DNA of 53,073 nt from Bacteroidota bacterium (lineage in GTDB: Bacteria > Bacteroidota > Bacteroidia > Bacteroidales > Porphyromonadaceae): the NCBI GenBank assembly GCA_023388555.1, contig JAEWGA010000001.1, forward strand, positions 1 to 53,073, in the 5' to 3' direction. Both the position numbers and the translations under genes were made by a program. Below the pieces are notes generated by a model that saw only the letters and a program-made list of their open reading frames with translations, did no database searches and had not been told where the DNA came from. Shown here in pieces: positions 18,299-26,104 of this stretch (the first letter of the stretch is position 1; each line of letters starts with the position of its first letter).

Positions 18299-18562
18299 AT
18301 GAGTACCGAAACAATAAAAGCCCTCACCTACGACCAAGCCCTGAAACAAGCCCAGGACCTTATCCAGGAATTAGAGCAGTACAGCGGGCAATACTCTGTA
18401 CAGGAGCTGCTGGATAAAAGCAAATTGGCTGCAGCCCTCATTACCCATTGCCGAAGCAAAATAACGGGTATAGAGCAAGAAGTAAAGAAAATCATCGATA
18501 GCCTTCCCTCGGAAACCAACGACACCCCAGCTTCTAACGAAGAGGAGGACTACCCCTTTTAA
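18299..18562 (+). CDS. xseB: Exodeoxyribonuclease VII small subunit
   Basis: This 87-residue protein has the expected size and all-helical character. LTYDQALKQAQDLIQELEQ matches the first helix (family pattern YE-A-x-x-L-x-x-I-V), and LLDKSKLAAALITHCRSKI matches the second (family ...L..G..L...C...L). It ends with an acidic tail. XseB binds the XseA helical arm in several copies and is needed for stable exonuclease. Its position 11 bases after xseA supports the call despite modest similarity in such a short protein. Confidence 0.9.
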   Translation: MSTETIKALTYDQALKQAQDLIQELEQYSGQYSVQELLDKSKLAAALITHCRSKITGIEQEVKKIIDSLPSETNDTPASNEEEDYPF

Positions 18563-18594
18563 TTCCCCTATTCTTGCCACAACAATAACAGCAA

Positions 18595-18640
18595 CCCCAC
18601 CACCTCCTCCGTTCCTTAGGAATACTGGGGAGGGGTGGGG
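18595..18640 (+). terminator. GC-rich hairpin between xseB and the DEAD-box helicase gene
   Basis: The C-rich arm at 18595-18616 (ccccaccacctcctcc and following) pairs with the G-rich arm at 18624-18640 (ctggggaggggtgggg) with a few mismatches. The downstream T-rich stretch (attctttt) is imperfect. It could be a weak terminator or attenuator separating the rdgB-xseAB operon from the helicase; the helicase ATG lies 16 bases beyond it. Confidence 0.45.
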
Positions 18641-18655
18641 GCTATATTCTTTTGT

Positions 18656-20392
18656 ATGACATTTGAACAACTCGGCGTAAGCCCAGAGCTATGCCAAGCA
18701 CTTACCAACCTTGGCTTCCAGGCTCCTATGCCTATTCAGGAAGCCGTGATACCCCACCTGCTACAACAACAAAACCAGGACCTTATTGCTTTAGCCCAAA
18801 CTGGAACCGGGAAAACGGCAGCTTTTGGGGTGCCCCTACTGCAATTACTACAACCACAGGTGCAAGCACCCCAAAGCCTCGTTATGGCACCCACACGCGA
18901 ACTATGCGTGCAAATATGTCGCGAGCTGGATGCCTACGCCAGCCTCATACCTAAAATAAAAACCCTGGCTGTGTATGGCGGAACACCTATCGAACCCCAA
19001 ATACGAGCCCTAAAACAAGGCGTACACCTAATTGTTGCTACTCCTGGGCGCCTGCTGGACCTGCACCGACGCGGAGCTGTGGACTGCACCCAGCTACACA
19101 CCGTGGTGCTCGATGAAGCCGACGAAATGCTCAACATGGGCTTTAGCGAAAGCATAAACGAAATACTGGCCCTCCTACCTGCACAACGACAGCTATTGCT
19201 CTTCTCGGCTACAATGCCAGCCGAAATTGCACGCCTCTCCAAAAAATACATGCAAAACCCAACCGAGGTTACAGTAGGTAAGCGAAACGAAGCCAACGCC
19301 AACATACGCCACCGCTACTATATGGTGCCGGCTCAGGCCAAATACCTGGCACTAAAACGTATCATAGACTATTACCCTAACATTTACGGTATAATCTTTT
19401 GCCGTACCCGACGCGATACCGCCGAGGTGGCACAAAAACTAATCCAGGACGGTTACAACGCCGAAGCGCTTCACGGAGACCTCTCCCAAGCTCAGCGAGA
19501 CTATGTGATGCAAAAGTTCCGCCTACGAAACCTGCAACTCCTGGTAGCTACCGATGTTGCTGCTCGGGGGCTCGATGTGGAAAGCCTTACACACGTTATA
19601 CACTACAGCCTCCCCGAAGATAACGAAGCTTATACACACCGTAGCGGACGAACAGCGCGTGCCGGTAAAAGTGGAAGCTCCATTGCTATTTGTCACCTCC
19701 GAGAGCACCGCCGGTTACGACAAATAGAACAATCCCTCTCCATCTCCTTCGAGGAAGGTAAAATACCCTCAGGACAAGAAATATGCCATAAAAAGCTCTA
19801 CGCCTTCGTGGATAAGTTAGAGCACACAATACCCAACGAGCAGGACCTCCTACCCTACCTAAAAGCTACCCAGGAACGCCTCTCCTGGCTCGATAAAGAA
19901 GAACTCCTGAAACGGCTCCTCTACATGGAATTGGACCGCCTCATCAGCTACTATCAGCAGGCCGAAGAGATACCCCAAGTAGAACCTCCCAAGAAACAGA
20001 AAACCACCAAAAAAAACGAACCCAAAACTTCTTCCAAAGGCTTTCAGTTGCTCCGCATAAATATTGGCAAGCGGGACCGCGTTTACCCCAACACTTTAAT
20101 AGATATATTAAACCATTGCCTCCAAGACTTCGTGGAAATAGGTAAAATAGATATATACGACAGCTACACCCTATTCGAAGTGCCTCAAAAAGAGGTGCCG
20201 GACATTGTAGACGAAGTTTCACAATACGAACTCCATGGCCGACAGCTTCATGTAACCATTGCCAATGCTTCCGCCCGAAAAGGTAACAAAGGAGAATACC
20301 GTAACGGGAAACGGGACGGCACCCGAAAAGCTAACCGAAAATGGGCTGATGCAAGCCGAAAAAAACAGAAAACAAAACGCTCCAAAGCTTAG
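18656..20392 (+). CDS. DEAD-box ATP-dependent RNA helicase with DbpA-like C-terminal RNA-binding domain
   Basis: The start is placed at ATG 18656 (MTFEQLGVSPELCQAL), which begins the Q motif; an in-frame GTG seven codons upstream lies in the preceding hairpin. All helicase motifs are present in 578 residues: Q motif ending in MPIQ, motif I AQTGTGKT (47-54), PTREL, ATPGR, motif II DEAD (153-156), motif III SAT, then ATDVAARGLD and HRSGRTARAG. Residues about 460-535 (LLRINIGKRDRV... LHVTIANA) look like the DbpA/CsdA RNA-binding domain, and the last 45 residues are a basic, disordered tail. This is a DeaD/CsdA-like helicase, probably acting in ribosome assembly or cold adaptation; the specific role is inferred. 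Confidence 0.95.
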   Translation: MTFEQLGVSPELCQALTNLGFQAPMPIQEAVIPHLLQQQNQDLIALAQTGTGKTAAFGVPLLQLLQPQVQAPQSLVMAPTRELCVQICRELDAYASLIPKIKTLAVYGGTPIEPQIRALKQGVHLIVATPGRLLDLHRRGAVDCTQLHTVVLDEADEMLNMGFSESINEILALLPAQRQLLLFSATMPAEIARLSKKYMQNPTEVTVGKRNEANANIRHRYYMVPAQAKYLALKRIIDYYPNIYGIIFCRTRRDTAEVAQKLIQDGYNAEALHGDLSQAQRDYVMQKFRLRNLQLLVATDVAARGLDVESLTHVIHYSLPEDNEAYTHRSGRTARAGKSGSSIAICHLREHRRLRQIEQSLSISFEEGKIPSGQEICHKKLYAFVDKLEHTIPNEQDLLPYLKATQERLSWLDKEELLKRLLYMELDRLISYYQQAEEIPQVEPPKKQKTTKKNEPKTSSKGFQLLRINIGKRDRVYPNTLIDILNHCLQDFVEIGKIDIYDSYTLFEVPQKEVPDIVDEVSQYELHGRQLHVTIANASARKGNKGEYRNGKRDGTRKANRKWADASRKKQKTKRSKA

Positions 20393-20423
20393 CCAAACGG
20401 TATAAGTAATGTACACGGGAAAG

Positions 20424-20464
20424 CTCCGAACAACTGGATAACACCAAACTGTTCGGAGTTTTTT
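20424..20464 (+). terminator. Rho-independent terminator of the DEAD-box helicase gene
   Basis: The 9-bp perfect stem ctccgaaca/tgttcggag (20424-20432 and 20450-20458) is followed by six T. It lies about 30 bases after the helicase stop. Confidence 0.85.
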
Positions 20465-20593
20465 GCAATGAATCAACAACAGTACTCCCCCCTATCCTAC
20501 ACACACACCGGTTGTATTTGCTACCTGCCCTAAATCTTAATCTGTCCAAACACTCTTCCAAGGCTACGCAAACCGTGCAACAGGCAATAAGAA

Positions 20594-20624
20594 TTTGCAA
20601 CCTAAAACTATTTCCGTATTTTTG
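20594..20624 (+). promoter_or_regulatory. Bacteroidetes-type promoter with no gene behind it
   Basis: TTTG at 20594-20597, a 19-bp spacer, then TATTTTTG at 20617-20624 fits the consensus TTTG-N19-TAnnTTTG exactly. Transcription would begin near 20631. The next coding region on this strand is nearly 1.9 kb away, so the promoter probably serves a non-coding RNA. Confidence 0.65.
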
Positions 20625-20630
20625 AAGCGA

Positions 20631-20842
20631 AGATTCTATTAAACTATTTACTCTCTCTCTTAGTCCTTGCTTTATTGGCGTGAGCCCCGAAGCAGGGAAG
20701 TGTTGGGGAATAGGGCTACGGCGTGTTTGCTAAAACATACCTTTACCCCTCTCCGCAACAACTTAAGTTATATTGCTAAAATGCATGTTGAATAATTCAT
20801 ACTTGCCCCCTCTTAGGCGAGAGCCTCAGGGGGGGATTTTTT
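20631..20842 (+). ncRNA. Predicted small RNA of about 210 nt, class unknown
   Basis: The segment lies between a consensus promoter and a strong terminator and has no protein-coding frame of note. It contains several local helices: ccttgctt... with ...aagcaggg; an alternative agccc/gggct helix around 20682-20715 that competes with it; a small hairpin tgttt-gcta-aaaca; a perfect palindrome aacttaagtt at 20760-20769; and the terminal hairpin. Length and architecture would suit 6S RNA (Bacteroidales-1 type) or an unclassified sRNA, but I cannot match a family consensus by eye. It does not show the conserved cores of tmRNA, RNase P RNA or SRP RNA. Confidence 0.45.
20806..20842 (+). terminator. Terminator of the predicted small RNA
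   Basis: cccccTcttAGGC pairs with GCCTcAGGGGGG around the loop gaga, giving a GC-rich stem with one internal mismatch region, followed by attttttt-like sequence. It stands far from any protein gene, so it marks the end of some other transcript. Confidence 0.65.
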
Positions 20843-21251
20843 CACCCCAAAATGTGCATAAACACCGCACAGCAGTCCCCTAATCCTCTCCCCTCCCCAA
20901 AAACCTCCGCCCCTCGTACTCCGCGGGTTGCTTCTGTGTTCGCCCCTTGCTTTCCACACTCCGCAATCCTCTCCCCGTGCCAAACCCGCCCCGCCTCCCT
21001 TTCCCCGTCCCGTACCTTGCGGGGGGAAGGTGGAGCGTTCCTTTGGAGGGAGCCAAACCCTCCTTACCTGCAAAGCAATAATCCAATGGACATCCTCGTG
21101 CCTAAGCCCTGTGGGATCATGGGAAATAACAGCCCGGTGGGGATAAAAAAATAAGAAGACGCACTGCTATTGCAGGGCATCTCCTTATTTTGGGGAGTGT
21201 TGCGCTCAAAAACTATTCCAGCGCAACAGGTATATAAATAGTTACGACGAA
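20843..21251. other. Gene-free, C-rich spacer ending in a hairpin
   Basis: The sequence is dominated by C-rich runs (ctcccctcccc, cctccc) on the + strand and shows no credible coding frame. At about 21150-21190 an extended hairpin forms: aataagaaga...ctgc-tatt-gcag...tctccttatt, 15 of 18 positions paired. It lies between the predicted + strand sRNA and the end of the - strand araC gene and may act as a terminator for the latter. Confidence 0.5.
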
Positions 21252-22190
21252 TTAGTTACTTTTGGTTAATTTTCGGGGGGGGGTAGATAAGTACCTCTTT
21301 CTCAGGTCTTTAGGTGTTTCTCCTAAGTAGGCTTTGCAATAACGGGTGAAGTGCGCCGGCGAGGAGAAGTTAAGCTCGTATGCAATATGAGAGAGGGAAA
21401 CATCGGGGTCCGCTATGCGTTGGAGGATATTTCCAATGATGTGCCGTTGCAACCAATTGCTGGCTGGCTCGCCAAACTCTTGTACAAATTTGCGTTTGAA
21501 GGTGGAGAGGGACATGTTACAGGCTATGGCTAACTCGGTAACGGTTCGGCACTCTTTGTAAACCTCCAAAACCCTGCTGGAGAAGTTTGGCGTACTTCCT
21601 ATTATCATAAAAAAGAATTGTGCTACCTCCTGCTTGGTGTAGTATTGAAGGAAGAGGAGAAACATTTCGTGCAGCTTAAGGTCCTGCAGGCTTTGCAGTA
21701 ATGGCTCTCCGTCCTGAATGTAGGCGTCCAGGTTGTGAAGGAAGTCCCACATACGAGGGCGTATATCCAAGGGGACACCAGTGTATTGCATTTGCTGTTT
21801 TATGGGGAAGAGGTCGCATAGTCCAACTTTTCGGCAGGCCCAAGCCCCTCCATCGAATAAGAAGATGATGGCTCGGGTGTCCTTTATAATATCTACCCTG
21901 TAAGGTGCGCCGTGGTGCAGGAAGAGGATTTTCCCTTTTGCCATGCGGTATTCATAGTTACATGCCCGCACTTTTGCGTCTCCTTCCAGGACGAAGACAA
22001 CGACATCTCGGCGGGTGCGCCCTTGTCGTACTTCGTGTGCCGAAAGCACCTCTAACCTAAACCCTTCGGGGACTTGTCCTATTGGAAACAAGTCCTCCTC
22101 TAAAAGTAAAGGAGTATTGGGTTCCGATATCAGATGTTCTGCTTCGTGCTTCATAGGTAAAATCTTCTTTTTGGGTGTTTTATGTAACAA
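21252..22190 (-). CDS. AraC-family transcriptional regulator
   Basis: This protein has up to 312 residues; a start at 22154 (MKHEAEHLISEPNTP), 12 residues shorter, is equally plausible. The first 180 residues look like a cupin-type AraC sensor domain (DVVVFVLEGDAKVRACNYE..., GKILFLHHGAPYRVDI), ligand unknown. The last 100 residues hold the two helix-turn-helix motifs: TVTELAIACNMSLSTFKRKF and VSLSHIAYELNFSSPAHFTR, followed by the signature GETPKDLRKRYL. It is transcribed away from sppA. The intergenic region between them contains an inverted repeat that could be its operator. Its target genes cannot be told from the sequence. Confidence 0.93.
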   Translation of the reverse strand: MLHKTPKKKILPMKHEAEHLISEPNTPLLLEEDLFPIGQVPEGFRLEVLSAHEVRQGRTRRDVVVFVLEGDAKVRACNYEYRMAKGKILFLHHGAPYRVDIIKDTRAIIFLFDGGAWACRKVGLCDLFPIKQQMQYTGVPLDIRPRMWDFLHNLDAYIQDGEPLLQSLQDLKLHEMFLLFLQYYTKQEVAQFFFMIIGSTPNFSSRVLEVYKECRTVTELAIACNMSLSTFKRKFVQEFGEPASNWLQRHIIGNILQRIADPDVSLSHIAYELNFSSPAHFTRYCKAYLGETPKDLRKRYLSTPPRKLTKSN

Positions 22191-22211
22191 CCAAACACTG
22201 TTTAATGCGAG

Positions 22212-22242
22212 GCAAGATAGTAAATACTTACAAAACAGCCAA
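22212..22242 (-). promoter_or_regulatory. Predicted promoter of the araC-type gene
   Basis: On the - strand, TTG (22240-22242), a 20-bp spacer, then TATCTTGC (22219-22212) approximates the Bacteroidetes promoter, with the -7 matching TAnnTTTG imperfectly. It predicts a transcript start near 22205, compatible with either candidate start codon. Confidence 0.4.
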
Positions 22243-22275
22243 GATGAGTTAGTTTTCTGTTTTTGTTAGGCGCAA

Positions 22276-22336
22276 CAAAAAAAAGGCGGATATAAAGCGT
22301 TTTTATCCGTTTCCTCCTTAATATCCGCCCTTTTTG
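22276..22336. promoter_or_regulatory. Inverted repeat in the araC/sppA divergent region
   Basis: aaaaaggcggatat (ending at 22293) and atatccgcc-c-ttttt (22320-22335) are inverted copies separated by about 26 bases. Inside lies another atccg, and cggat recurs at 22356-22360. Flanking T-runs on both strands would let it act as a bidirectional terminator. Its place between divergent genes also fits an operator for the AraC-type protein. The sequence cannot decide between these. Confidence 0.5.
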
Positions 22337-22380
22337 TGGCAAAACATTCCATAAACGGATGTTGTTGTTATTCTTTTGCT

Positions 22381-22388
22381 TATCTTTA
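22381..22388 (+). promoter_or_regulatory. Predicted -7 element of the sppA promoter
   Basis: TATCTTTA matches TAnnTTTG except for the last base and lies about 120 bases before sppA. Gttgttg at 22361-22367 could provide the -33, although the spacing is shorter than usual. Confidence 0.35.
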
Positions 22389-22509
22389 TCGCAATACGGC
22401 ACATTCGGCTCTTTCTGCCTTGGGAAAAAACCTTCGCGGCTTTCCTTTTCCAGAGCCTGCCCCTCTGCTGTACATTTAACAAACCGTTTAACAACACTAT
22501 TGTACTGCT

Positions 22510-24354
22510 ATGAAACAGTTTTTGAAAATGTTTTTTGCCTCTTGCCTTGGTATTGTTGTAGCTGGGGTAGTTGTTATTTTTATATTCTTTGGCGCGTTAG
22601 GGGCGTTCATTTCGTCGGTAGGCGATGTTTTTTCTTCCCCTAACAAGAAGAATGTTAAGATAGAAGCAAACAGCGTATTGCTCTTGGACCTTAAAGGGAA
22701 GATAAGCGATACCCCCGCTGGGCAGGATGTTTGGCAGTCGTTATCCACTACCTCGGGCGAGCAATACAACTACAGCTTGCAGGAGGTAACACGTGCTATT
22801 GATGCAGCCATTGAAAACCCCAATATTAAGGGTATTGCATTGGATATTGAGCGCTCCCTAATGGGTTTTGCTACCGCACAGGAGCTGCGCCGCCACCTAC
22901 AGTTGTTTAAAGAGAGCGGTAAGCCTATTTACGCGTACTCCAGTGCCTATACGGACGGCAACTACTATATTTCCAGCTTGGCGGACAGTCTTTACCTAAA
23001 CCCCTCTGGTAGCGTAGTGTTGAAGGGGTTGGTTAGTCAGATCTTTTTTATGCGCGGCCCGTTGGAGAAATTAGGTGTGGAGATGCAGGTGTTTAAGGTA
23101 GGCAAGTTCAAGGGTGCTGTGGAGCCTTTTGTGCAGGACAAACTTAGCGATGCCAACCGTCAGCAAATACAAGAAATGTTGGACAGCCTGTGGTTTACCT
23201 TTGCCCGCGAAGAGGCTTTGAGCCGTGGCTTACACCAAGACACCTTACAAGCCATAGCCGATGGCGGCTATATGTTGGAGCCAAGCGAATATGCCCTAAA
23301 CCACAAGTTGGTGGACGCCCTAGTGTACCGCTCCCAGTGGGAAGAACGCGTTAGCACCGCCATAACAGGCGACCCCAACCAAAAGGCAACCTTTGTACGT
23401 GTAAGCGATGTGTTGGCTGCAACCCCCAACAACAAAAAAGGTGGCAAAATAGCATTGGTGATTGCCGAAGGGGGTATCCAGAATGTGGACCCCGACCAAC
23501 AACCTATACCTTCGCCCTTTAGTAGCAATGGGCCTGTTATATCCTCGGGCCTTGCCAAGCAGCTCCGTAAGTTAGCGAACGACGAAACCGTTGAGGCCGT
23601 GGTGATGCGTGTGAACTCGCCCGGAGGTGACGCCTTTGTCTCCGATGTAATTTACAACGAGGTGGAATACCTTAAAAGCAAGAAACCTATTGTGGTGTCG
23701 ATGGGCGACTATGCCGCTTCGGGCGGGTACTATATTTCTGCCCCGGCAAGCCTTATTGTAGCGCAGCCCGCTACGCTAACAGGCTCTATTGGCATTTTTG
23801 GACTCTTCCCCAACCTTGCCGGCACCGCCAAGAAGATAAACCTTACCCAAGAAACTCTTACCACCGCTAAGTATGCCGACTTAGGGAATATGCTACGACC
23901 CATGCGACCCGATGAGAAAGAGGTGATGCAACGTATGATAAACAACGGATACGACCAGTTTTTAACCCGTGTTGCCAACGGCCGAAATATGACCAAGGAG
24001 CAGGTGAACGAGGTGGGGCAAGGACGTGTATGGGTAGGCTCCAAAGCAATACAGTTGGGCCTTGTAGATAAATTGGGCGGCCTCCAAACTGCCATACAGG
24101 AAGCAGCCCGCCTTGCCAACTTAGAGGAGTACTACATAGCTATTGACGAGCCCGAAAAGTCGTGGTTACAAAAACTTATGAGCCTATCCGCACAAAGTAG
24201 CGCCAGCGCACGTTACCTGCTGATGCCCGAAGCCGAGAGAATGTTTTTGGAAACAGTGCAACAGGTGCGCCAGCAAAGTGGCATCCGGGCTATACCCCCG
24301 TATGATATTACCACCATAACCCTTCCGGCCGCTGGCACGCCAATACAACCATAA
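22510..24354 (+). CDS. sppA: Signal peptide peptidase SppA, 67K type
   Basis: This 614-residue inner-membrane serine protease has its active site on the periplasmic side and degrades cleaved signal peptides. One N-terminal membrane segment (about 5-35, FASCLGIVVAGVVVIFIFFG) is followed by two ClpP-like peptidase halves, as in E. coli SppA. The catalytic Lys is in the N-terminal half (K201 in VGKFKGAVEPF) and the nucleophile Ser is in the C-terminal half (S404 in DYAASGGYYIS), the arrangement known for the 67K form. It precedes lpxK by 21 bases, so they probably share a transcript. Confidence 0.97.
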   Translation: MKQFLKMFFASCLGIVVAGVVVIFIFFGALGAFISSVGDVFSSPNKKNVKIEANSVLLLDLKGKISDTPAGQDVWQSLSTTSGEQYNYSLQEVTRAIDAAIENPNIKGIALDIERSLMGFATAQELRRHLQLFKESGKPIYAYSSAYTDGNYYISSLADSLYLNPSGSVVLKGLVSQIFFMRGPLEKLGVEMQVFKVGKFKGAVEPFVQDKLSDANRQQIQEMLDSLWFTFAREEALSRGLHQDTLQAIADGGYMLEPSEYALNHKLVDALVYRSQWEERVSTAITGDPNQKATFVRVSDVLAATPNNKKGGKIALVIAEGGIQNVDPDQQPIPSPFSSNGPVISSGLAKQLRKLANDETVEAVVMRVNSPGGDAFVSDVIYNEVEYLKSKKPIVVSMGDYAASGGYYISAPASLIVAQPATLTGSIGIFGLFPNLAGTAKKINLTQETLTTAKYADLGNMLRPMRPDEKEVMQRMINNGYDQFLTRVANGRNMTKEQVNEVGQGRVWVGSKAIQLGLVDKLGGLQTAIQEAARLANLEEYYIAIDEPEKSWLQKLMSLSAQSSASARYLLMPEAERMFLETVQQVRQQSGIRAIPPYDITTITLPAAGTPIQP

Positions 24355-24375
24355 AGCCCCTTTTGTTCCTGCTGC

Positions 24376-25455
24376 GTGAAGCTTGGTAGCCGAAATATAT
24401 TCCTGCGCATCCCAGCCATGTTGTATGGCTGGGGTGTAGCTTTGCGCAACTTTGCCTTCGACAGTGGCCTTATTAAAAGCTACAAATGCACCATACCCAC
24501 GATATGTGTGGGCAACCTATCGGTGGGAGGCACGGGCAAAACACCCCATATAGAGTACCTGTTGGAGCACCTCCACACGCAATACCGGGTTGCTATCCTA
24601 ACGCGTGGCTATGGCCGTAAAACCAAGGCCCCGTTGTTTGCCACCCCCACCTCCACCGCCCAACAGATAGGCGATGAGCCAGCCCAAATAATACGCAAGT
24701 ACCCCAACACCATGATTTTGGTGGATGCCAATAGGGTGCGAGCTTTGCGTAGGTTGGAAATGCTGCCACCAGATGTGAGGCCACAGGTGGTACTTATGGA
24801 CGACGGCTTCCAGCACCGTTACGTTAAGCCAGCCTACAGCATACTGCTAACCCCCTACCAGCTGCCCTTTACACGCGATGCCCTGATGCCGTATGGCACA
24901 TTGCGCGAGCCAGCATCGAGCCGTTACCGTGCCGACACCATTATTGTTACCGGAACGCCGTACGGGCTGTTACCCATTAACTTCCGACTGTTGGTTGGGG
25001 AAATGGACTTGCTGGACAACCAAGACCTTTTTTTTAGCAGAATAGCCTATGCAGCACCCAAACCCCTCTTCCCCCAGCCCGAGGCCCCGCCCCTTTCTGC
25101 AGCCTCGGTGGTGTTGCCCTTGGCTGGTATTGCCCGCCCCGAAGCCTTTTTGGAGCATGTGCAACAACAGTACCCCAATGCACAACCTCCCATAGTGTAC
25201 CCCGACCACTATACCTTTAATAGCGAGGATATACGGCAACTGTGCTATAGGCTACAACAGCACCCAGAGTGGTACCTGCTGTGTACCGAGAAGGACGGCA
25301 TGCGCTTGCTGGATAAAGCCCCAGAGATACCTGCCGCCCTGCATAACCGAATTTACACCCTGCCTATCCACATCTTTATGTCGCCCGAGACCTCTCGGCG
25401 TTTTATGGCCCGTGTGCAGTTAGCTATACACAAAAACGGCTTAACCATGGTGTGA
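24376..25455 (+). CDS. lpxK: Tetraacyldisaccharide 4'-kinase (lipid A biosynthesis)
   Basis: It phosphorylates the 4' position of the lipid A disaccharide at the inner membrane. The 359-residue protein begins with a GTG codon, chosen because the following residues (MKLGSRNIFLRIPAMLYGWGVALRN) form the expected N-terminal membrane-associated helix; the next ATG is 14 codons on and would cut that helix. The P-loop is G46NLSVGGTGKT56. Family motifs include LTRGYGRKT, GDEPAQI, LMDDGFQHR and the C-terminal CTEKDGMRL. The stop overlaps a possible GTG start of dut by 4 bases (GTGA). Confidence 0.96.
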   Translation: MKLGSRNIFLRIPAMLYGWGVALRNFAFDSGLIKSYKCTIPTICVGNLSVGGTGKTPHIEYLLEHLHTQYRVAILTRGYGRKTKAPLFATPTSTAQQIGDEPAQIIRKYPNTMILVDANRVRALRRLEMLPPDVRPQVVLMDDGFQHRYVKPAYSILLTPYQLPFTRDALMPYGTLREPASSRYRADTIIVTGTPYGLLPINFRLLVGEMDLLDNQDLFFSRIAYAAPKPLFPQPEAPPLSAASVVLPLAGIARPEAFLEHVQQQYPNAQPPIVYPDHYTFNSEDIRQLCYRLQQHPEWYLLCTEKDGMRLLDKAPEIPAALHNRIYTLPIHIFMSPETSRRFMARVQLAIHKNGLTMV

Positions 25456-25484
25456 ACGCTCTCTGCCATAAACCACTCCTACCT

Positions 25485-25943
25485 ATGACAACCAACAACT
25501 CCGCTACCGTTCAGATACCTATCATAAACAAAAGCAGATACCCCTTCCCCCAGTACGCCACGCCCTATGCAGCCGGCATGGATGTATATGCCAACCTTAC
25601 CGAGCCTATAACCTTGGCTCCGTTACAACGCCAATTGGTACCTACTGGCCTTTTTATTGCCCTGCCAGCGGGATACGAAGCCCAGCTACGCCCCCGTAGC
25701 GGTTGGGCATTAAAACATGGTATTACCCTACTTAACAGCCCTGGCACAATAGATGCCGACTACCGTGGCGAGATAGGGGTGATACTTGCCAACCTATCCG
25801 ATACCCCCTTCACCATAAACCCTGGCGACAGAGTTTGCCAAATGGTGGTAACCCAATACGCCAGCGTGGAGTGGCAACCTACCACCACCTTGGAGGAAAC
25901 CGAGCGTGGCGAGGGTGGGTTTGGGCATAGCGGTCACCGCTAA
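25485..25943 (+). CDS. dut: Deoxyuridine 5'-triphosphate nucleotidohydrolase
   Basis: It hydrolyses dUTP to dUMP, keeping uracil out of DNA and supplying thymidylate synthesis. All five trimeric-dUTPase motifs are present in order: AAGMDVYAN, PRSGWALKHG, GTIDADYRGEI, GDRVCQMVV, and the C-terminal Gly-rich arm RGEGGFGHSGH. I place the start at ATG 25485 (152 residues), close to the usual family length. A GTG at 25452 that overlaps the lpxK stop would add 11 residues and would suit translational coupling, so the start is open. Confidence 0.95.
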   Translation: MTTNNSATVQIPIINKSRYPFPQYATPYAAGMDVYANLTEPITLAPLQRQLVPTGLFIALPAGYEAQLRPRSGWALKHGITLLNSPGTIDADYRGEIGVILANLSDTPFTINPGDRVCQMVVTQYASVEWQPTTTLEETERGEGGFGHSGHR

Positions 25944-26067
25944 CCCTTACCAGTAGCACCACAAACAAGCCGCTGCACAAACAACAGCAGTAGGTGAGGC
26001 GTATGCCAGCAAGCCCGCCAGCCCGCCAGAGAAGATGAACAACATGCTTCCACCCACAAAATATGCG

Positions 26068-26075
26068 TATCTTTA
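26068..26075 (+). promoter_or_regulatory. Predicted -7 element upstream of rsmH
   Basis: TATCTTTA, one base off TAnnTTTG, lies 29 bases before the rsmH start in the 161-bp gap after dut. It suggests that the cell-wall cluster has its own promoter. Confidence 0.35.
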
Positions 26076-26104
26076 CACGCTAACCAAAGGGAGGCAGTTT
26101 GCAG

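Noticed and set aside
22202..22402. Small - strand frame between araC and sppA
   Set aside because: It crosses the large inverted repeat and the predicted araC promoter; basic, low-complexity translation.
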